64,000 nt of DNA from Gilliamella sp. wkB171 (GTDB taxonomy: Bacteria > Pseudomonadota > Gammaproteobacteria > Enterobacterales > Orbaceae): the NCBI RefSeq assembly GCF_001693755.1, contig NZ_LYST01000038.1, positions 1 to 64,000 of the forward strand. The letters are read 5' to 3'. The notes beneath the pieces were generated by a model. The model made no database searches, was not told where the DNA came from, and worked only from the letters and a program-made list of their open reading frames with translations. The translations under genes were made by a program, and so were the position numbers. Below are positions 1 through 9,471 of the stretch, piece by piece (the first letter of the stretch is position 1; each line of letters starts with the position of its first letter).

Positions 1-401
<401 letters not shown>

Positions 402-551
402 ACAACTCGGAGTTGTTTTGGATACGCGAAGTTGAGAGTAAGAAGTCATCGAAAGATGGTTAAAGATTAATAAAACAGTTTGTTCCGGATTGAGCGATTG
501 ATGCAGACATGCGATAATGTGCATCAGTTGAGAGAAAGAGAAGACAGGATA

Positions 552-670
552 TGTCTGGCGGTAATAGCGCGGTGGTCCCACCTGACCCCATGCCGAACTC
601 AGAAGTGAAACGCCGTAGTGCCGATGGTAGTGTGGGTATTACCCATGTGAGAGTAGGGTGCCGCCAGACT
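552..670 (+). rRNA. rrf: 5S ribosomal RNA
   Basis: About 119 nt, nearly identical to gammaproteobacterial 5S through the conserved core (CCCACCTGACCCCATGCCG and the GAACTCAGAAGTGAAACG segment). The terminal stem pairs TGTCTGGCGG at the 5' end with CCGCCAGAC at the 3' end. It lies 150 bases after the 23S end, so it belongs to the same rrn operon. The ends are accurate to one or two bases. Confidence 0.97.
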
Positions 671-708
671 TTTAAATTTTAGCTTTATATAGACACACCA
701 AATACGGT

Positions 709-785
709 GGAGCGGTAGTTCAGTTGGTTAGAATACCTGCCTGTCACGCAGGGGGTCGCGGGTTCGAGCCCCGTCCGTTCCGCCA
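709..785 (+). tRNA. aspT: tRNA-Asp (GTC)
   Basis: A 77-nt cloverleaf with encoded CCA, almost identical to E. coli tRNA-Asp. The anticodon loop reads CTGTCAC, giving anticodon GTC. Acceptor arms GGAGCGG and CCGTTCC pair. It sits 38 bases after 5S as a distal rrn-operon tRNA. Confidence 0.98.
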
Positions 786-793
786 CCTTATTT

Positions 794-869
794 AGGGGCG
801 TAGTTCAATTGGTAGAGCACCGGTCTCCAAAACCGGGTGTTGGGAGTTCGAGACTCTCCGCCCCTGCCA
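794..869 (+). tRNA. trpT: tRNA-Trp (CCA)
   Basis: A 76-nt cloverleaf with encoded CCA, nearly identical to E. coli tRNA-Trp; the anticodon is CCA in the loop CTCCAAA. It lies 8 bases after tRNA-Asp, so both are cut from the rrn transcript. The aspT-trpT pair at the end of an rrn operon matches E. coli rrnC. Confidence 0.98.
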
Positions 870-935
870 AAATAATTGTTTTGCCTTAATTTTAGCCGTT
901 CAGTCGTTTTTACAAGTATAAATAAAAAAATTTTG

Positions 936-963
936 TTTACAGATTAACTTAGTTAATTATAAT
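936..963 (+). promoter_or_regulatory. maoP promoter with palindrome in the spacer
   Basis: A sigma70-like promoter: TTTACA at 936-941, a 16-base spacer, and TATAAT at 958-963, 37 bases before the maoP start. The spacer is almost filled by a perfect inverted repeat, ATTAACTTAGTTAAT (943-957), with 7-base arms around a central T. A protein bound there would block RNA polymerase. In E. coli the MaoP-dependent site maoS lies in this same upstream region; I cannot recall its sequence, so identity with maoS is only a possibility. Confidence 0.6.
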
Positions 964-1000
964 TCCCGCCCAACTACTTTTACAACTTAGAGGATATAAG

Positions 1001-1339
1001 ATGGCTGAAAGTTTTATAAGTCAACAACGTTTTTTTGATAATAAAAATTATCCTAGAGGATTTTCTCGCCATGGAGATTTTACAATTAAAGAGGCTCAAA
1101 TTTTAGAAAAGCATGGCTATGCTTTTAAAGATTTAGATACAGAAATTAGAAAGCCTGTTACAGCTGAAGAAAAGTCATTTGTTGCTGTCTGTAAAGGAAA
1201 AAAAGAACCTACCACTGAATTTGAAAAAGCTTGGTTAAAATATTTATCCCGTATTAATAAACCAAAACGTTTTCATACATTATCAGGCGGCAAACCACAA
1301 GTAGATGTTGCTGATGATTTTGTTGATACTGATGATTAA
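1001..1339 (+). CDS. maoP: MaoP, macrodomain Ori organisation protein (YifE family)
   Basis: A 112-residue protein matching E. coli MaoP/YifE over its whole length, from the start MAESF through the blocks [17 protein letters not shown] (about residues 18-34) and [13 protein letters not shown] (about 89-101) to an acidic tail. In E. coli, MaoP with the site maoS constrains the Ori macrodomain of the chromosome. The start follows AGAGGAT at a normal distance. It lies between an rrn operon and convergent yifB, as in E. coli, although hdfR, which sits between trpT and maoP there, is absent. The function is transferred from the E. coli orthologue. Confidence 0.95.
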   Translation: MAESFISQQRFFDNKNYPRGFSRHGDFTIKEAQILEKHGYAFKDLDTEIRKPVTAEEKSFVAVCKGKKEPTTEFEKAWLKYLSRINKPKRFHTLSGGKPQVDVADDFVDTDD

Positions 1340-1344
1340 TATCA

Positions 1345-2868
1345 TTAGCCAATATTTTTATGTAATTGAATTAATAACCTGTCCATAGAACGATAACTCA
1401 GTGCTTCTGAAATGTGTTTTCGTTCTATGGTATCAGACAAATCTAAATCGGCAATTGTACGTGATACTTTCAAAATTCTATGCCACGCTCTTGCTGATAG
1501 TCCTAATTTTATTAAAGCTTGTTCTAAAAACTCATTATCTTCTTCCGATAACTGACAATAGCATTGAATTTCGTTAGAGTTTAATTGATTATTTAATTTA
1601 TTACTTCTTTTTAATTGCCTGTTTCGTGTTTCTAATACTCTTTTCTTTACTATTTCAGTCGTTTCCGTTGTTGTTACTTTTTTACTTAAGGTTCCTTTAG
1701 GTAAAAGCGGTACTTCTATAGAAATATCAAATCTATCTAAAAAAGGTCCTGAAAGACGATTCAGATAACGAATAATTTGTTGTGGTGTTGTACGGTTATG
1801 CGTTCCCTGATAATGACCTGTAGGACTCGGATTCATGGCGGCAATAAGTTGAAACCTTGCTGGAAATTTGATTTTAGCATTAGCTCTAGAAATAATAATT
1901 TCCCCTGATTCAATTGGTTCTCTTAACGCATCTAGTACTTTTCGATTAAATTCAGGTAACTCATCTAAAAATAGCACGCCATTATGTGCTAAAGAGACTT
2001 CACCCGGTTTGGGAATTGAACCACCGCCAACTAATGCCGCAGTTGAAGCACTATGATGAGGTGCCCTGAAAGGCCTTTGATGCCAGTTTTTAATTGTTCC
2101 ATTTGCACTAACTAAACTGGTTATGGCTGCACTTTCTAAGGCTTCTTCATCTGAGAGTGGTGGTAACAGTGATGTAAGCCTTGTCGCTAGCATTGTTTTA
2201 CCTGTTCCTGGTGGTCCTATAAATAATAGATTGTGCCCACCAGCTGCTGCTATTTCTAGTGCCCTTTTAGCATGTTCTTGCCCAATAATATCTTGTAAAT
2301 TTCTATCGGTATTACAATTATTTTCGTATTCGCGATATTCTACTGATGATAAGTTTGTCTGGTTTGATAAATGTTGGCAGACCTCTATCAAATTATTTGT
2401 AATTAAGGTGTTACTTTGATGTATCAACGAGATTTCAGATTGATTCTCTGCGGATATAATCAATGTACGTCTTTTCTTTTGTGATGCAATAGCTGCTGGA
2501 ATTGCCCCTTTTACTGCTCGAATATCACCAGATAAAGCGAGTTCACCTAAAAACTCATAATCTAGTAATTTATCTGTTGGAATTTGTGCAGTAGCTGCAA
2601 GAATTGCGATGGCAATAGGTAAATCAAAACGGCTGCCTTCTTTAGGAAGATCTGCGGGGGACAAGTTAACTGTGATCTTTTTGGAAGGAAAAGTAAAACC
2701 ACTATTAATAATTGCACTTCTAACGCGATCTTTCGCTTCTTTAACAGTTGCTTCAGGAAGACCAACTAAGACAAATCCTGGTAATCCATTACTAATATGA
2801 ATTTCGACATTAATTTGAGGTGCTTGTATACCTATTGATGCTCGAGTATAAATAATTGCAAGTGACAT
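1345..2868 (-). CDS. yifB: YifB/ComM-family Mg-chelatase-like AAA+ ATPase
   Basis: A 507-residue protein, the usual family length. An N-terminal ribosomal-S5-like (ChlI) domain spans about residues 1-190. The AAA+ core follows with Walker A GPPGTGKT (about 219-226) and Walker B FLDELPEF (about 301-308), then a C-terminal lid/Mg-chelatase region. The Haemophilus and Vibrio orthologue ComM is a hexameric helicase promoting branch migration during integration of transforming DNA; the E. coli role is less clear. It converges with maoP across 5 bases, the order seen in E. coli. No other competence genes are visible here. Confidence 0.93.
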   Translation of the reverse strand: MSLAIIYTRASIGIQAPQINVEIHISNGLPGFVLVGLPEATVKEAKDRVRSAIINSGFTFPSKKITVNLSPADLPKEGSRFDLPIAIAILAATAQIPTDKLLDYEFLGELALSGDIRAVKGAIPAAIASQKKRRTLIISAENQSEISLIHQSNTLITNNLIEVCQHLSNQTNLSSVEYREYENNCNTDRNLQDIIGQEHAKRALEIAAAGGHNLLFIGPPGTGKTMLATRLTSLLPPLSDEEALESAAITSLVSANGTIKNWHQRPFRAPHHSASTAALVGGGSIPKPGEVSLAHNGVLFLDELPEFNRKVLDALREPIESGEIIISRANAKIKFPARFQLIAAMNPSPTGHYQGTHNRTTPQQIIRYLNRLSGPFLDRFDISIEVPLLPKGTLSKKVTTTETTEIVKKRVLETRNRQLKRSNKLNNQLNSNEIQCYCQLSEEDNEFLEQALIKLGLSARAWHRILKVSRTIADLDLSDTIERKHISEALSYRSMDRLLIQLHKNIG

Positions 2869-2902
2869 AGTATTTACTTTAATTAAATGATTAATTTGTG
2901 TT

Positions 2903-2926
2903 ATTACCTTAATTACTATAGGTAAT
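2903..2926. promoter_or_regulatory. Inverted repeat upstream of yifB
   Basis: ATTACCT at 2903-2909 and AGGTAAT at 2920-2926 form a perfect 7-base inverted repeat with a 10-base AT-rich centre, 35-58 bases upstream of the yifB start codon and downstream of znuB. Position and symmetry suit either a yifB operator or a weak hairpin after znuB. I recognise no specific regulator. Confidence 0.3.
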
Positions 2927-2983
2927 ATTTAAATTAACCAATTTAATTAATTCGTTTTTAGTCACAAAAAATATTTAATTTTT

Positions 2984-3793
2984 TCAGATTTTACTGGTTT
3001 TTTCACCAAAAAATAATTTTGAAACAAGCAATGATATAAAAAATAAACAGGTATTACTTAATACAACCGATGGTCCTGTCGGCGTGTCATAAATTAGTGA
3101 GAAGAATAAACCACAAATGATCGATAACATTCCAATGATAATTGCAATTAGTGCCATTGCTTCCGGTGTTTTAGAATAGTATTTTGCGGTTGCAGCAGGA
3201 ATTATCAGTAATGATGTAATAATTAAAGCCCCAACAAACTTCATTGCAATTCCGATTGTTAAAGCTAATAATAACGTTAAAAGCAGTTTTGTGAATTGAA
3301 TGTTGATACCATGACTAAATGCCAATTCTTCACTAACAGTAATAAAAAGAAAATCATTCCAACGCCATAATAATAAAATGCCTATTAATGCAACACAAAT
3401 TATAATTTGATAGACGTCAATAAACGTCACGGATAAAAGATCACCAAATAAGTATCCCATTAAATCGATACGAATATTATTCATTAAACTAATTACGACT
3501 AAGCCTAGAGAAAGTGCGCTGTGGGCTAATATCCCTAGCAATGTATCTATTGGTAATTGTTTTTGCGCTTCTAACCAAAGTAATCCTAAAGCTAGAATAA
3601 GCGTAATAAAAATAACAGAATAGAATAAATTAATATGTAATAAGAAGCCAAAAGCGATACCAAGTAAAGCTGCATGGGATAAAGTATCACCAAAATATGA
3701 CATTCTGCGCCAAACAACAAAAGTACCTAATGGTCCGGTTACCGTTGTCAGACACAAACCGGCTAATAAAGAAGGTAATAGTAACTCAATCAT
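2984..3793 (-). CDS. znuB: ZnuB, zinc ABC transporter permease
   Basis: A 269-residue hydrophobic protein of the ABC-3 metal permease family with about eight membrane segments, beginning [15 protein letters not shown] and holding the conserved block [18 protein letters not shown] (about residues 28-45). It forms the membrane channel for Zn2+ delivered by ZnuA and driven by ZnuC. It starts 11 bases after znuC on the same strand, so the two are an operon divergent from znuA, as in E. coli. Zinc control is expected through the palindrome between znuC and znuA. Confidence 0.95.
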   Translation of the reverse strand: MIELLLPSLLAGLCLTTVTGPLGTFVVWRRMSYFGDTLSHAALLGIAFGFLLHINLFYSVIFITLILALGLLWLEAQKQLPIDTLLGILAHSALSLGLVVISLMNNIRIDLMGYLFGDLLSVTFIDVYQIIICVALIGILLLWRWNDFLFITVSEELAFSHGINIQFTKLLLTLLLALTIGIAMKFVGALIITSLLIIPAATAKYYSKTPEAMALIAIIIGMLSIICGLFFSLIYDTPTGPSVVLSNTCLFFISLLVSKLFFGEKTSKI

Positions 3794-3804
3794 AGTTTTT
3801 TGTC

Positions 3805-4575
3805 CTAATTAGAGCATGTAACGCAATTATTATGATGATGATCATCATAATCTTGCTTACAAAGATCATGTTGATGGTTGTGATGATGCTTGTAAACAGC
3901 AATTTGTGACGCGCCATGTTGACCAAAAAGAGAAATAAATTCAGGATCATTAGAAACAATAGCAGGCGTTCCTGAACAACAAACATGGTGATTTAAACAA
4001 ATCACTTCATCTGTCTTTGCCATAACAATATGCAAATCATGGGAAACCATTAATACTCCACAATTAAACTCATTTTTGGCATTAATAATAAGATCATATA
4101 ATAGCACTTGTCCGTTAACATCAACGCCTTGCGTAGGTTCATCCAGAATTAGTAATTGTGGTCGTTTAGCTAAGGCTTGCGCAAGTAAAACGCGTTGTAA
4201 TTCGCCGCCTGATAGCTGGTGCATTGATTTATCGATTAAATATTCTGCTTTAACCATTGTTAAGACTTTTAGGATATCATCATTATTAAGTCGTTTATTT
4301 AGCCGCATAAACCGTTTTACAGTAATGGGTAAAGTTGGATTTAATTTAATGGATTGAGGAACATATCCAATTGTTAAATTGTCGGAACGATTGATTATTC
4401 CAGAGGAATAAGGGGTTAGTCCAAGGATAACTTTGACTAATGTTGATTTACCTGCGCCATTTGGTCCAAGTAAGGTTACGATTTGATTCGTACTGATAGT
4501 AAACGAAACATTATCTAATATCTTTTGTTGGTTAAGTTCAACCGAAACCCTATCAAGTGAAATTAGCTGTGTCAT
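3805..4575 (-). CDS. znuC: ZnuC, zinc ABC transporter ATP-binding protein
   Basis: A 256-residue ABC ATPase with Walker [10 protein letters not shown] (about residues 37-45), signature LSGGELQR (about 120-127) and Walker [13 protein letters not shown] (about 139-150). The C-terminal 35 residues are rich in His and Cys ([17 protein letters not shown]), a metal-binding tail typical of ZnuC. It energises Zn2+ import through ZnuB at the inner membrane. It is the first gene of znuCB and divergent from znuA. Confidence 0.96.
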   Translation of the reverse strand: MTQLISLDRVSVELNQQKILDNVSFTISTNQIVTLLGPNGAGKSTLVKVILGLTPYSSGIINRSDNLTIGYVPQSIKLNPTLPITVKRFMRLNKRLNNDDILKVLTMVKAEYLIDKSMHQLSGGELQRVLLAQALAKRPQLLILDEPTQGVDVNGQVLLYDLIINAKNEFNCGVLMVSHDLHIVMAKTDEVICLNHHVCCSGTPAIVSNDPEFISLFGQHGASQIAVYKHHHNHQHDLCKQDYDDHHHNNCVTCSN

Positions 4576-4607
4576 CTTAGTGTAAATCCTTGCTCACCGA
4601 CATGTTA

Positions 4608-4622
4608 TGTTATATTATAACA
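4608..4622. promoter_or_regulatory. Candidate Zur operator between znuC and znuA
   Basis: TGTTATATTATAACA is a perfect inverted repeat (7-base arms around a central T) in the 94-base gap between the divergent znuC and znuA starts. It resembles the core of the gammaproteobacterial Zur box (TGTTATA...TATAACA). One bound Zur dimer could repress both operons when zinc is sufficient. Zur itself is not in the window. Confidence 0.75.
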
Positions 4623-4669
4623 ATTAATGCATCTATAATATCATATATTTATAAATATAAGGTAATAAT

Positions 4670-5620
4670 GTGAAAAAATATATATCACTAAATTTTAAAC
4701 AGTTATTGCGGATTTTGATACTACCAAGTTTGCTATTTATCACGCAAAGTATTGCTACTCGTGCAAATGCCGATGTTTTAACTTCAGTCAAACCTATTGG
4801 TTTTATAACTGAAGCTATAACTTATGGTGTAACTGAGACTGATGTTTTATTACCCGATGGTGCTTCCCCCCATACTTATTCTTTAAAACCTTCTGATTTA
4901 GTTAAAATCAAACAAGCACAATTAGTGGTTTGGGTCGGGGAGGATTTAGAAGCTTTTATGCCGACCGTTTTAAAAGGTATAGATAAAGACAAACAAATAG
5001 AATTAATGGAGATACCAGACATCAAAAAACTACTTAGAACTGGTACTCAAAATCATGAGCATGGAAAATTAGATTCAGATGATGAACATGACCACCATGG
5101 TTCATATGATGAACATATATGGCTTTCTCCACAGATAGCAAAAATCATTGCAAAGACCGTGCACGATAAGCTTATCGACTTATATCCTGATAAAAGAGAT
5201 TTAATTGATGAAAATCTAAACGAATTCACGATTAAACTGGCTGAAACAGAACAAAGCATTGCAAAAAAACTGATTAACGTACAAAATAGCGGGTATTTTG
5301 TGTTTCATGATGCTTACGGGTATTTTGAGTCACAGTTCGGATTAAAAAACCTAGGAAGTTTTACCATAAATCCAGCAGTACAGCCCGGTGTTCAAACGGT
5401 TTATGCGATTAAACAAGAGTTAAAAGAACATCAAGCAGTATGTGTATTTAGAGAGCCACAGTTTAGCCCTGCAGTTATTGAAAAATTAGTGAATGGAACT
5501 GAAGTTCGAATTGGGGAATTGAATCCCTTAGGTACAGATATCGCTTTATCAAAAAATGCCTATTCACAATTTTTATTGAGATTAACACAGCAACTGTTGG
5601 ATTGTTTAGATAAAAATTAG
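4670..5620 (+). CDS. znuA: ZnuA, periplasmic zinc-binding protein
   Basis: A 316-residue cluster A-I metal-binding protein. A signal peptide ends near ATRANA (residue 35). The mature protein has ligand histidines in PDGASPHTYSL and FHDAYGYF and a His/Asp-rich loop (EHDHHGSYDEH, about residues 139-149) typical of ZnuA. The start is GTG at 4670 with AAGGT at 4659-4663; the ATG two bases earlier reads straight into a stop. It captures Zn2+ in the periplasm for ZnuBC. mepM follows after 28 bases on the same strand, so co-transcription is likely. Confidence 0.95.
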   Translation: MKKYISLNFKQLLRILILPSLLFITQSIATRANADVLTSVKPIGFITEAITYGVTETDVLLPDGASPHTYSLKPSDLVKIKQAQLVVWVGEDLEAFMPTVLKGIDKDKQIELMEIPDIKKLLRTGTQNHEHGKLDSDDEHDHHGSYDEHIWLSPQIAKIIAKTVHDKLIDLYPDKRDLIDENLNEFTIKLAETEQSIAKKLINVQNSGYFVFHDAYGYFESQFGLKNLGSFTINPAVQPGVQTVYAIKQELKEHQAVCVFREPQFSPAVIEKLVNGTEVRIGELNPLGTDIALSKNAYSQFLLRLTQQLLDCLDKN

Positions 5621-5648
5621 TTTAGATAATAAATAGTTAAGGTTAATT

Positions 5649-7010
5649 TTGGCACGAAAGATTGAATCCCCTAGTATTGAAAAAAATAAATTTAAAACTC
5701 CCTATTTTTCAGTATTAGGCGTCCTTCTTATTGTTATTTTATTTACCATATTATGGCGACCACTTAATTTGGATCGTACGGAATATGTTCCTCTCACTCC
5801 TCAAGCAGAAACGACTGTCACCGATGACGTAAATTCTCCTGTTGTTGTAGGTGATGGTCGAATAGAAGTGGTCGGTGGAAAATCTAAAAATGAAGAGGTT
5901 ACTGAATCATCAGATGTTCCCGAAGATGAGATTGCTAAAGATGAATTAGATGACATTATTGATGATAAAGACAACACGGTACAATATACTATTGCGCGCG
6001 GCGATACTTTGCATGATATTTTGCAACGCTATAATGTTAATAAAAATGATGTTTATCAATTAACCACTAAATTCAAACAACTAGCAAATTTAAGAATAGG
6101 TCAACAAGTTAGTTGGACAACTGATGATGATCATAATCTACAAAGTTTTACTTGGACCATTTCTAGTAACAATATTCGTATATATGAAAAATCAGGCGAT
6201 AAATTTATTGAAAGTTCAGAAACGGCAGAAGCCGTTCCAGAAAATGTTGTCATTAAAGGTGAAATTAAAGCTAATTTTGTCGCAGATGCGCGTAAAAGTG
6301 GTTTAACTAGTAGTGAAATAGGCATTATAACCCGAGCATTACAATGGCGATTAGATTTTAGACGCTTGCAAGTTGGTGATAAATTTTCGGTAGTATTATC
6401 GAGAGAAATGCATGGTAAACGTTTATCTAACAGTCAACTATTAGGCGTTAGAATCAAAAATGGTAGCAAAGATTATTATGCCGTATTAGCTGATGATGGT
6501 AAGTATTATGATATTACTGGTGGCAGTTTATCACAAAGCTTTTTTCGGTATCCTTTAGCTAAGCAAGCGCGAGTATCGTCCAATTTTAATCCTCGTCGTT
6601 TACATCCCGTTACAGGTGTTGTTACACCTCATAATGGTGTTGATTTTGCTGTATCTCGCGGTACGCCTGTTTTATCTGTTGGTAATGGTGAGGTTGTGAT
6701 TGCCAAATATAGTGGTTCAGCAGGTAATTATGTCGCTATCCGCCATGGTCGACAATATATGACCACATATATGCATTTAGACAAGATTTTAGTCAAACCA
6801 GGTCAACAAGTAAAACAAGGTGAAAAAATAGCATTATCAGGTAATACTGGTCGTTCAACAGGTCCACATTTACATTTTGAATTACATATTAATAACAAAC
6901 CCGTTAATCCGTTAACTGCAAGTTTACCAATTTCGGAAGGATTGACTGGTAAATCTAAAAAAGCATTCATAGAAAAAGTTAAAGATATTAAATCACAACT
7001 TGTTTTTTAA
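5649..7010 (+). CDS. mepM: MepM, murein DD-endopeptidase (M23)
   Basis: A 453-residue protein: one N-terminal membrane anchor (about residues 20-40), an acidic linker, a LysM/OapA-like region (about 112-160), and a C-terminal M23 metallopeptidase domain with zinc ligands in HNGVDF and HLHFEL. It matches E. coli MepM (YebA), which cuts D-Ala-mDAP cross-links so that new glycan can be inserted. The start is TTG at 5649; no in-frame ATG or GTG lies between the upstream stop and the conserved N-terminus. The znuA-mepM neighbourhood is the same as in E. coli. Confidence 0.93.
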   Translation: MARKIESPSIEKNKFKTPYFSVLGVLLIVILFTILWRPLNLDRTEYVPLTPQAETTVTDDVNSPVVVGDGRIEVVGGKSKNEEVTESSDVPEDEIAKDELDDIIDDKDNTVQYTIARGDTLHDILQRYNVNKNDVYQLTTKFKQLANLRIGQQVSWTTDDDHNLQSFTWTISSNNIRIYEKSGDKFIESSETAEAVPENVVIKGEIKANFVADARKSGLTSSEIGIITRALQWRLDFRRLQVGDKFSVVLSREMHGKRLSNSQLLGVRIKNGSKDYYAVLADDGKYYDITGGSLSQSFFRYPLAKQARVSSNFNPRRLHPVTGVVTPHNGVDFAVSRGTPVLSVGNGEVVIAKYSGSAGNYVAIRHGRQYMTTYMHLDKILVKPGQQVKQGEKIALSGNTGRSTGPHLHFELHINNKPVNPLTASLPISEGLTGKSKKAFIEKVKDIKSQLVF

Positions 7011-7025
7011 AGCTTGTGATTTTTT
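6990..7025 (+). terminator. Terminator overlapping the mepM 3' end
   Basis: AAATCACAA (6990-6998) pairs with TTGTGATTT (7014-7022), followed by more T residues to 7025. The upstream arm lies inside the last codons of mepM and the loop contains its stop codon. It would end the znuA-mepM transcript before mrcB. Confidence 0.6.
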
Positions 7026-7139
7026 AACTACTAAACTGGATACTTACTTCAAACTCTTTACACAAACAATGCCGTAATATCGGCTAAAAACTGTGTTATT
7101 ATATGACGAGTTTCATAAAATTTAAATTTTAGGTGCAGT

Positions 7140-9461
7140 TTGAATACATCAACTCAAAAACGAGCCAATAAAAAAGCTAAAAAAAATAAAGTGACACTAA
7201 AGCGAAGACTTTGGTCGTTATTGTTTAAACTTTTTCTTATTTTTGCTGCGGTGACCGTTATTTACGGTATTTATCTTGATCAACAAATCAAAGAGAGAAT
7301 TGATGGTAACGTATGGGAATTACCAGCTGCTGTTTATGGTCAGATCATCGATCTTGAACCTGATAGTGAATATAGTTTAAGTGATGTCGTTAGTATGTTA
7401 GTGGGCGCGCAGTATCGTCAGCAAGATACTAAAGCCACCCGCCCAGGTGAATTTATTGTTAGTAATGATTCTATTGAAATTTACCGTCGACCTTTTACTT
7501 TTCCAGATGGTGAAGAACAAGCATTTCGTGTCAAAATAACGTTTTATGAAAACCGCGTTGATCGCATTACTAATTTAGATACTGGGCGTGATTTTGGCTT
7601 ACTACGCATTGATCCAAAATTAATCACCATGATGCACTCTCCAAATGGAGAACAGCGACTGTTTGTTCCATTAAAAGAATTTCCTGATTCTTTACTGCAA
7701 ACATTAATCGCTACAGAAGATAAACGTTTTTATGATCATCATGGTGTTAGTTTATATTCGATTGGACGAGCAATTTTTGTTAACCTCACTACAGGACGTA
7801 CTGAGGGCGGAAGTACTTTGACCCAGCAGACGGTTAAAAATCTTTTTTTGACTAATGAACGCAGCTTATCTCGTAAAATACGAGAAGCGTATATGGCATT
7901 AATTTTAGATGCTCGCTACAGTAAAGAACGCATATTAGAACTCTATTTAAATGAGGTCTATTTTGGACAAGCTGGCAGTGAAGAGATTCATGGTTTTCCG
8001 TTAGCAAGTCTTTACTATTTTGGTCGTCCCGTTAATGAATTAACCTTAGATCAACAAGCTGTTTTAGTGGGTATGGTAAAAGGTGCATCACTGTATAATC
8101 CATGGACACAGCCACAGCAAGTGATTGAACGTCGAAATGTTGTTTTAAAACTGACAGAACAACAAGGGATTATAGATGATGAGCTTTATAATTTATTAAG
8201 TCAGCGTCCACTTTCAGTTTTACCTAAAGGTGGGGTTATTTCTCCTCAACCTGCATTTATGCAAGTCGTTCGTAGCGAATTACGAAAACAATTAGGTGAC
8301 AAAGCTGATCACCTATCAGGCATGAAGATTTTTACCACCTTTGATCCCGTTGCTCAAGCTGCTGCGGAGCAAGCTGTTACTAATGAAATAGATGCTTTGC
8401 GTAAATCAACGAATAAAGATTTACAAACAGCTATGGTCGTTGTGAGTCGAGAAACGGGCGAAATTCGTTCCATTATTGGTAGTGCAGAGCCTCGTTACCC
8501 AGGTTATAATCGTGCTTGGCTAACAAGGCGAGCAATTGGTTCTTTAGCTAAACCTTCCACTTATTTAACAGCATTAGGCCAACCGGATCGCTATCAATTA
8601 AATAGTTGGCTCAATGACACACCAATATCAATTAAACTTGATAATGGCACGTATTGGGAACCTAAAAATTATGATCGTAAATTCCGTGATAGAGTGATGC
8701 TAGTTGATGCATTAGCACTCTCACTTAATGTGCCCACTGTTAATTTAGGGATGGCTTTGGGATTGGATGCAAGTAAAAATACATTAGAAGCCTTAGGCAT
8801 ACCGTCAGATCGTATTCCTAATCTACCATCACGATTACTCGGTGCTTTGGAGTTAACTCCCTTAGAAACAGCGCAGATGTTTCAAACAATTGCTAACAAT
8901 GGGCAACGATCTCCGCTTACCATTTTAAGATACGTATTAACTGATAAAGGCGAATTGGTCTATCAAAGTTACCCTCAACAGTTACAAGCTGTTTCTCAAC
9001 AATCAGCTTTTCTTACAACTTATGCTATGCAACAAGTTGTTGAATCCGGTACTGCGCGATCGCTAAAAACAAAATATAGTGGATTTAAGTTAGCTGCAAA
9101 AACAGGGACAAGTAATGATTCTCGTGATAGCTGGTTTACTGGCATTGATGGTAAAAATGTTGCTGTCATTTGGATTGGACTTGATGATCATTCCCCGATG
9201 AAATTAACCGGCGCAACTGGTGCATTGAAGATTTATAGTGAGTATTTACAAAATAATCCTCCGAAAAAATTGGTATTACCAATGCCGCAAAATATTTTTA
9301 TGATACCTATTGATAGTAATGGCAAATGGCAATGTGACGGCAGTGGTAGTAGAACGTTACCTGCTTGGACTATTAACCCTCAGAGTTTGTGTTCGGGTAA
9401 TAATCAATCCATGCAAGGACAGCAAGCACCAACTTGGGTCACTGATATGTTAAATAATTGA
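7140..9461 (+). CDS. mrcB: PBP1b, bifunctional peptidoglycan glycosyltransferase/transpeptidase
   Basis: A 773-residue class A penicillin-binding protein: short basic cytoplasmic tail, one membrane segment (about residues 27-46), a UB2H-like region, a GT51 glycosyltransferase domain with EDKRFYDHHGVS and GGSTLTQQTVKN, and a transpeptidase domain with active-site SLAK (in RAIGSLAKPSTYL), SLN (ALSLNVP) and KTGTS. It polymerises and cross-links peptidoglycan in the periplasm. It is shorter than E. coli PBP1b (844), mainly at the ends. The start is TTG at 7140 with AGG at 7131-7133. It follows mepM and lies 10 bases before mutM. Confidence 0.95.
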   Translation: MNTSTQKRANKKAKKNKVTLKRRLWSLLFKLFLIFAAVTVIYGIYLDQQIKERIDGNVWELPAAVYGQIIDLEPDSEYSLSDVVSMLVGAQYRQQDTKATRPGEFIVSNDSIEIYRRPFTFPDGEEQAFRVKITFYENRVDRITNLDTGRDFGLLRIDPKLITMMHSPNGEQRLFVPLKEFPDSLLQTLIATEDKRFYDHHGVSLYSIGRAIFVNLTTGRTEGGSTLTQQTVKNLFLTNERSLSRKIREAYMALILDARYSKERILELYLNEVYFGQAGSEEIHGFPLASLYYFGRPVNELTLDQQAVLVGMVKGASLYNPWTQPQQVIERRNVVLKLTEQQGIIDDELYNLLSQRPLSVLPKGGVISPQPAFMQVVRSELRKQLGDKADHLSGMKIFTTFDPVAQAAAEQAVTNEIDALRKSTNKDLQTAMVVVSRETGEIRSIIGSAEPRYPGYNRAWLTRRAIGSLAKPSTYLTALGQPDRYQLNSWLNDTPISIKLDNGTYWEPKNYDRKFRDRVMLVDALALSLNVPTVNLGMALGLDASKNTLEALGIPSDRIPNLPSRLLGALELTPLETAQMFQTIANNGQRSPLTILRYVLTDKGELVYQSYPQQLQAVSQQSAFLTTYAMQQVVESGTARSLKTKYSGFKLAAKTGTSNDSRDSWFTGIDGKNVAVIWIGLDDHSPMKLTGATGALKIYSEYLQNNPPKKLVLPMPQNIFMIPIDSNGKWQCDGSGSRTLPAWTINPQSLCSGNNQSMQGQQAPTWVTDMLNN

Positions 9462-9471
9462 GTAAATAAAT

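Noticed and set aside
3786-3986. Frame rich in Ile and Met overlapping the end of znuC
   Set aside because: Out-of-frame shadow of the His-rich ZnuC tail, whose CAT repeats read as Ile/Met-rich sequence.
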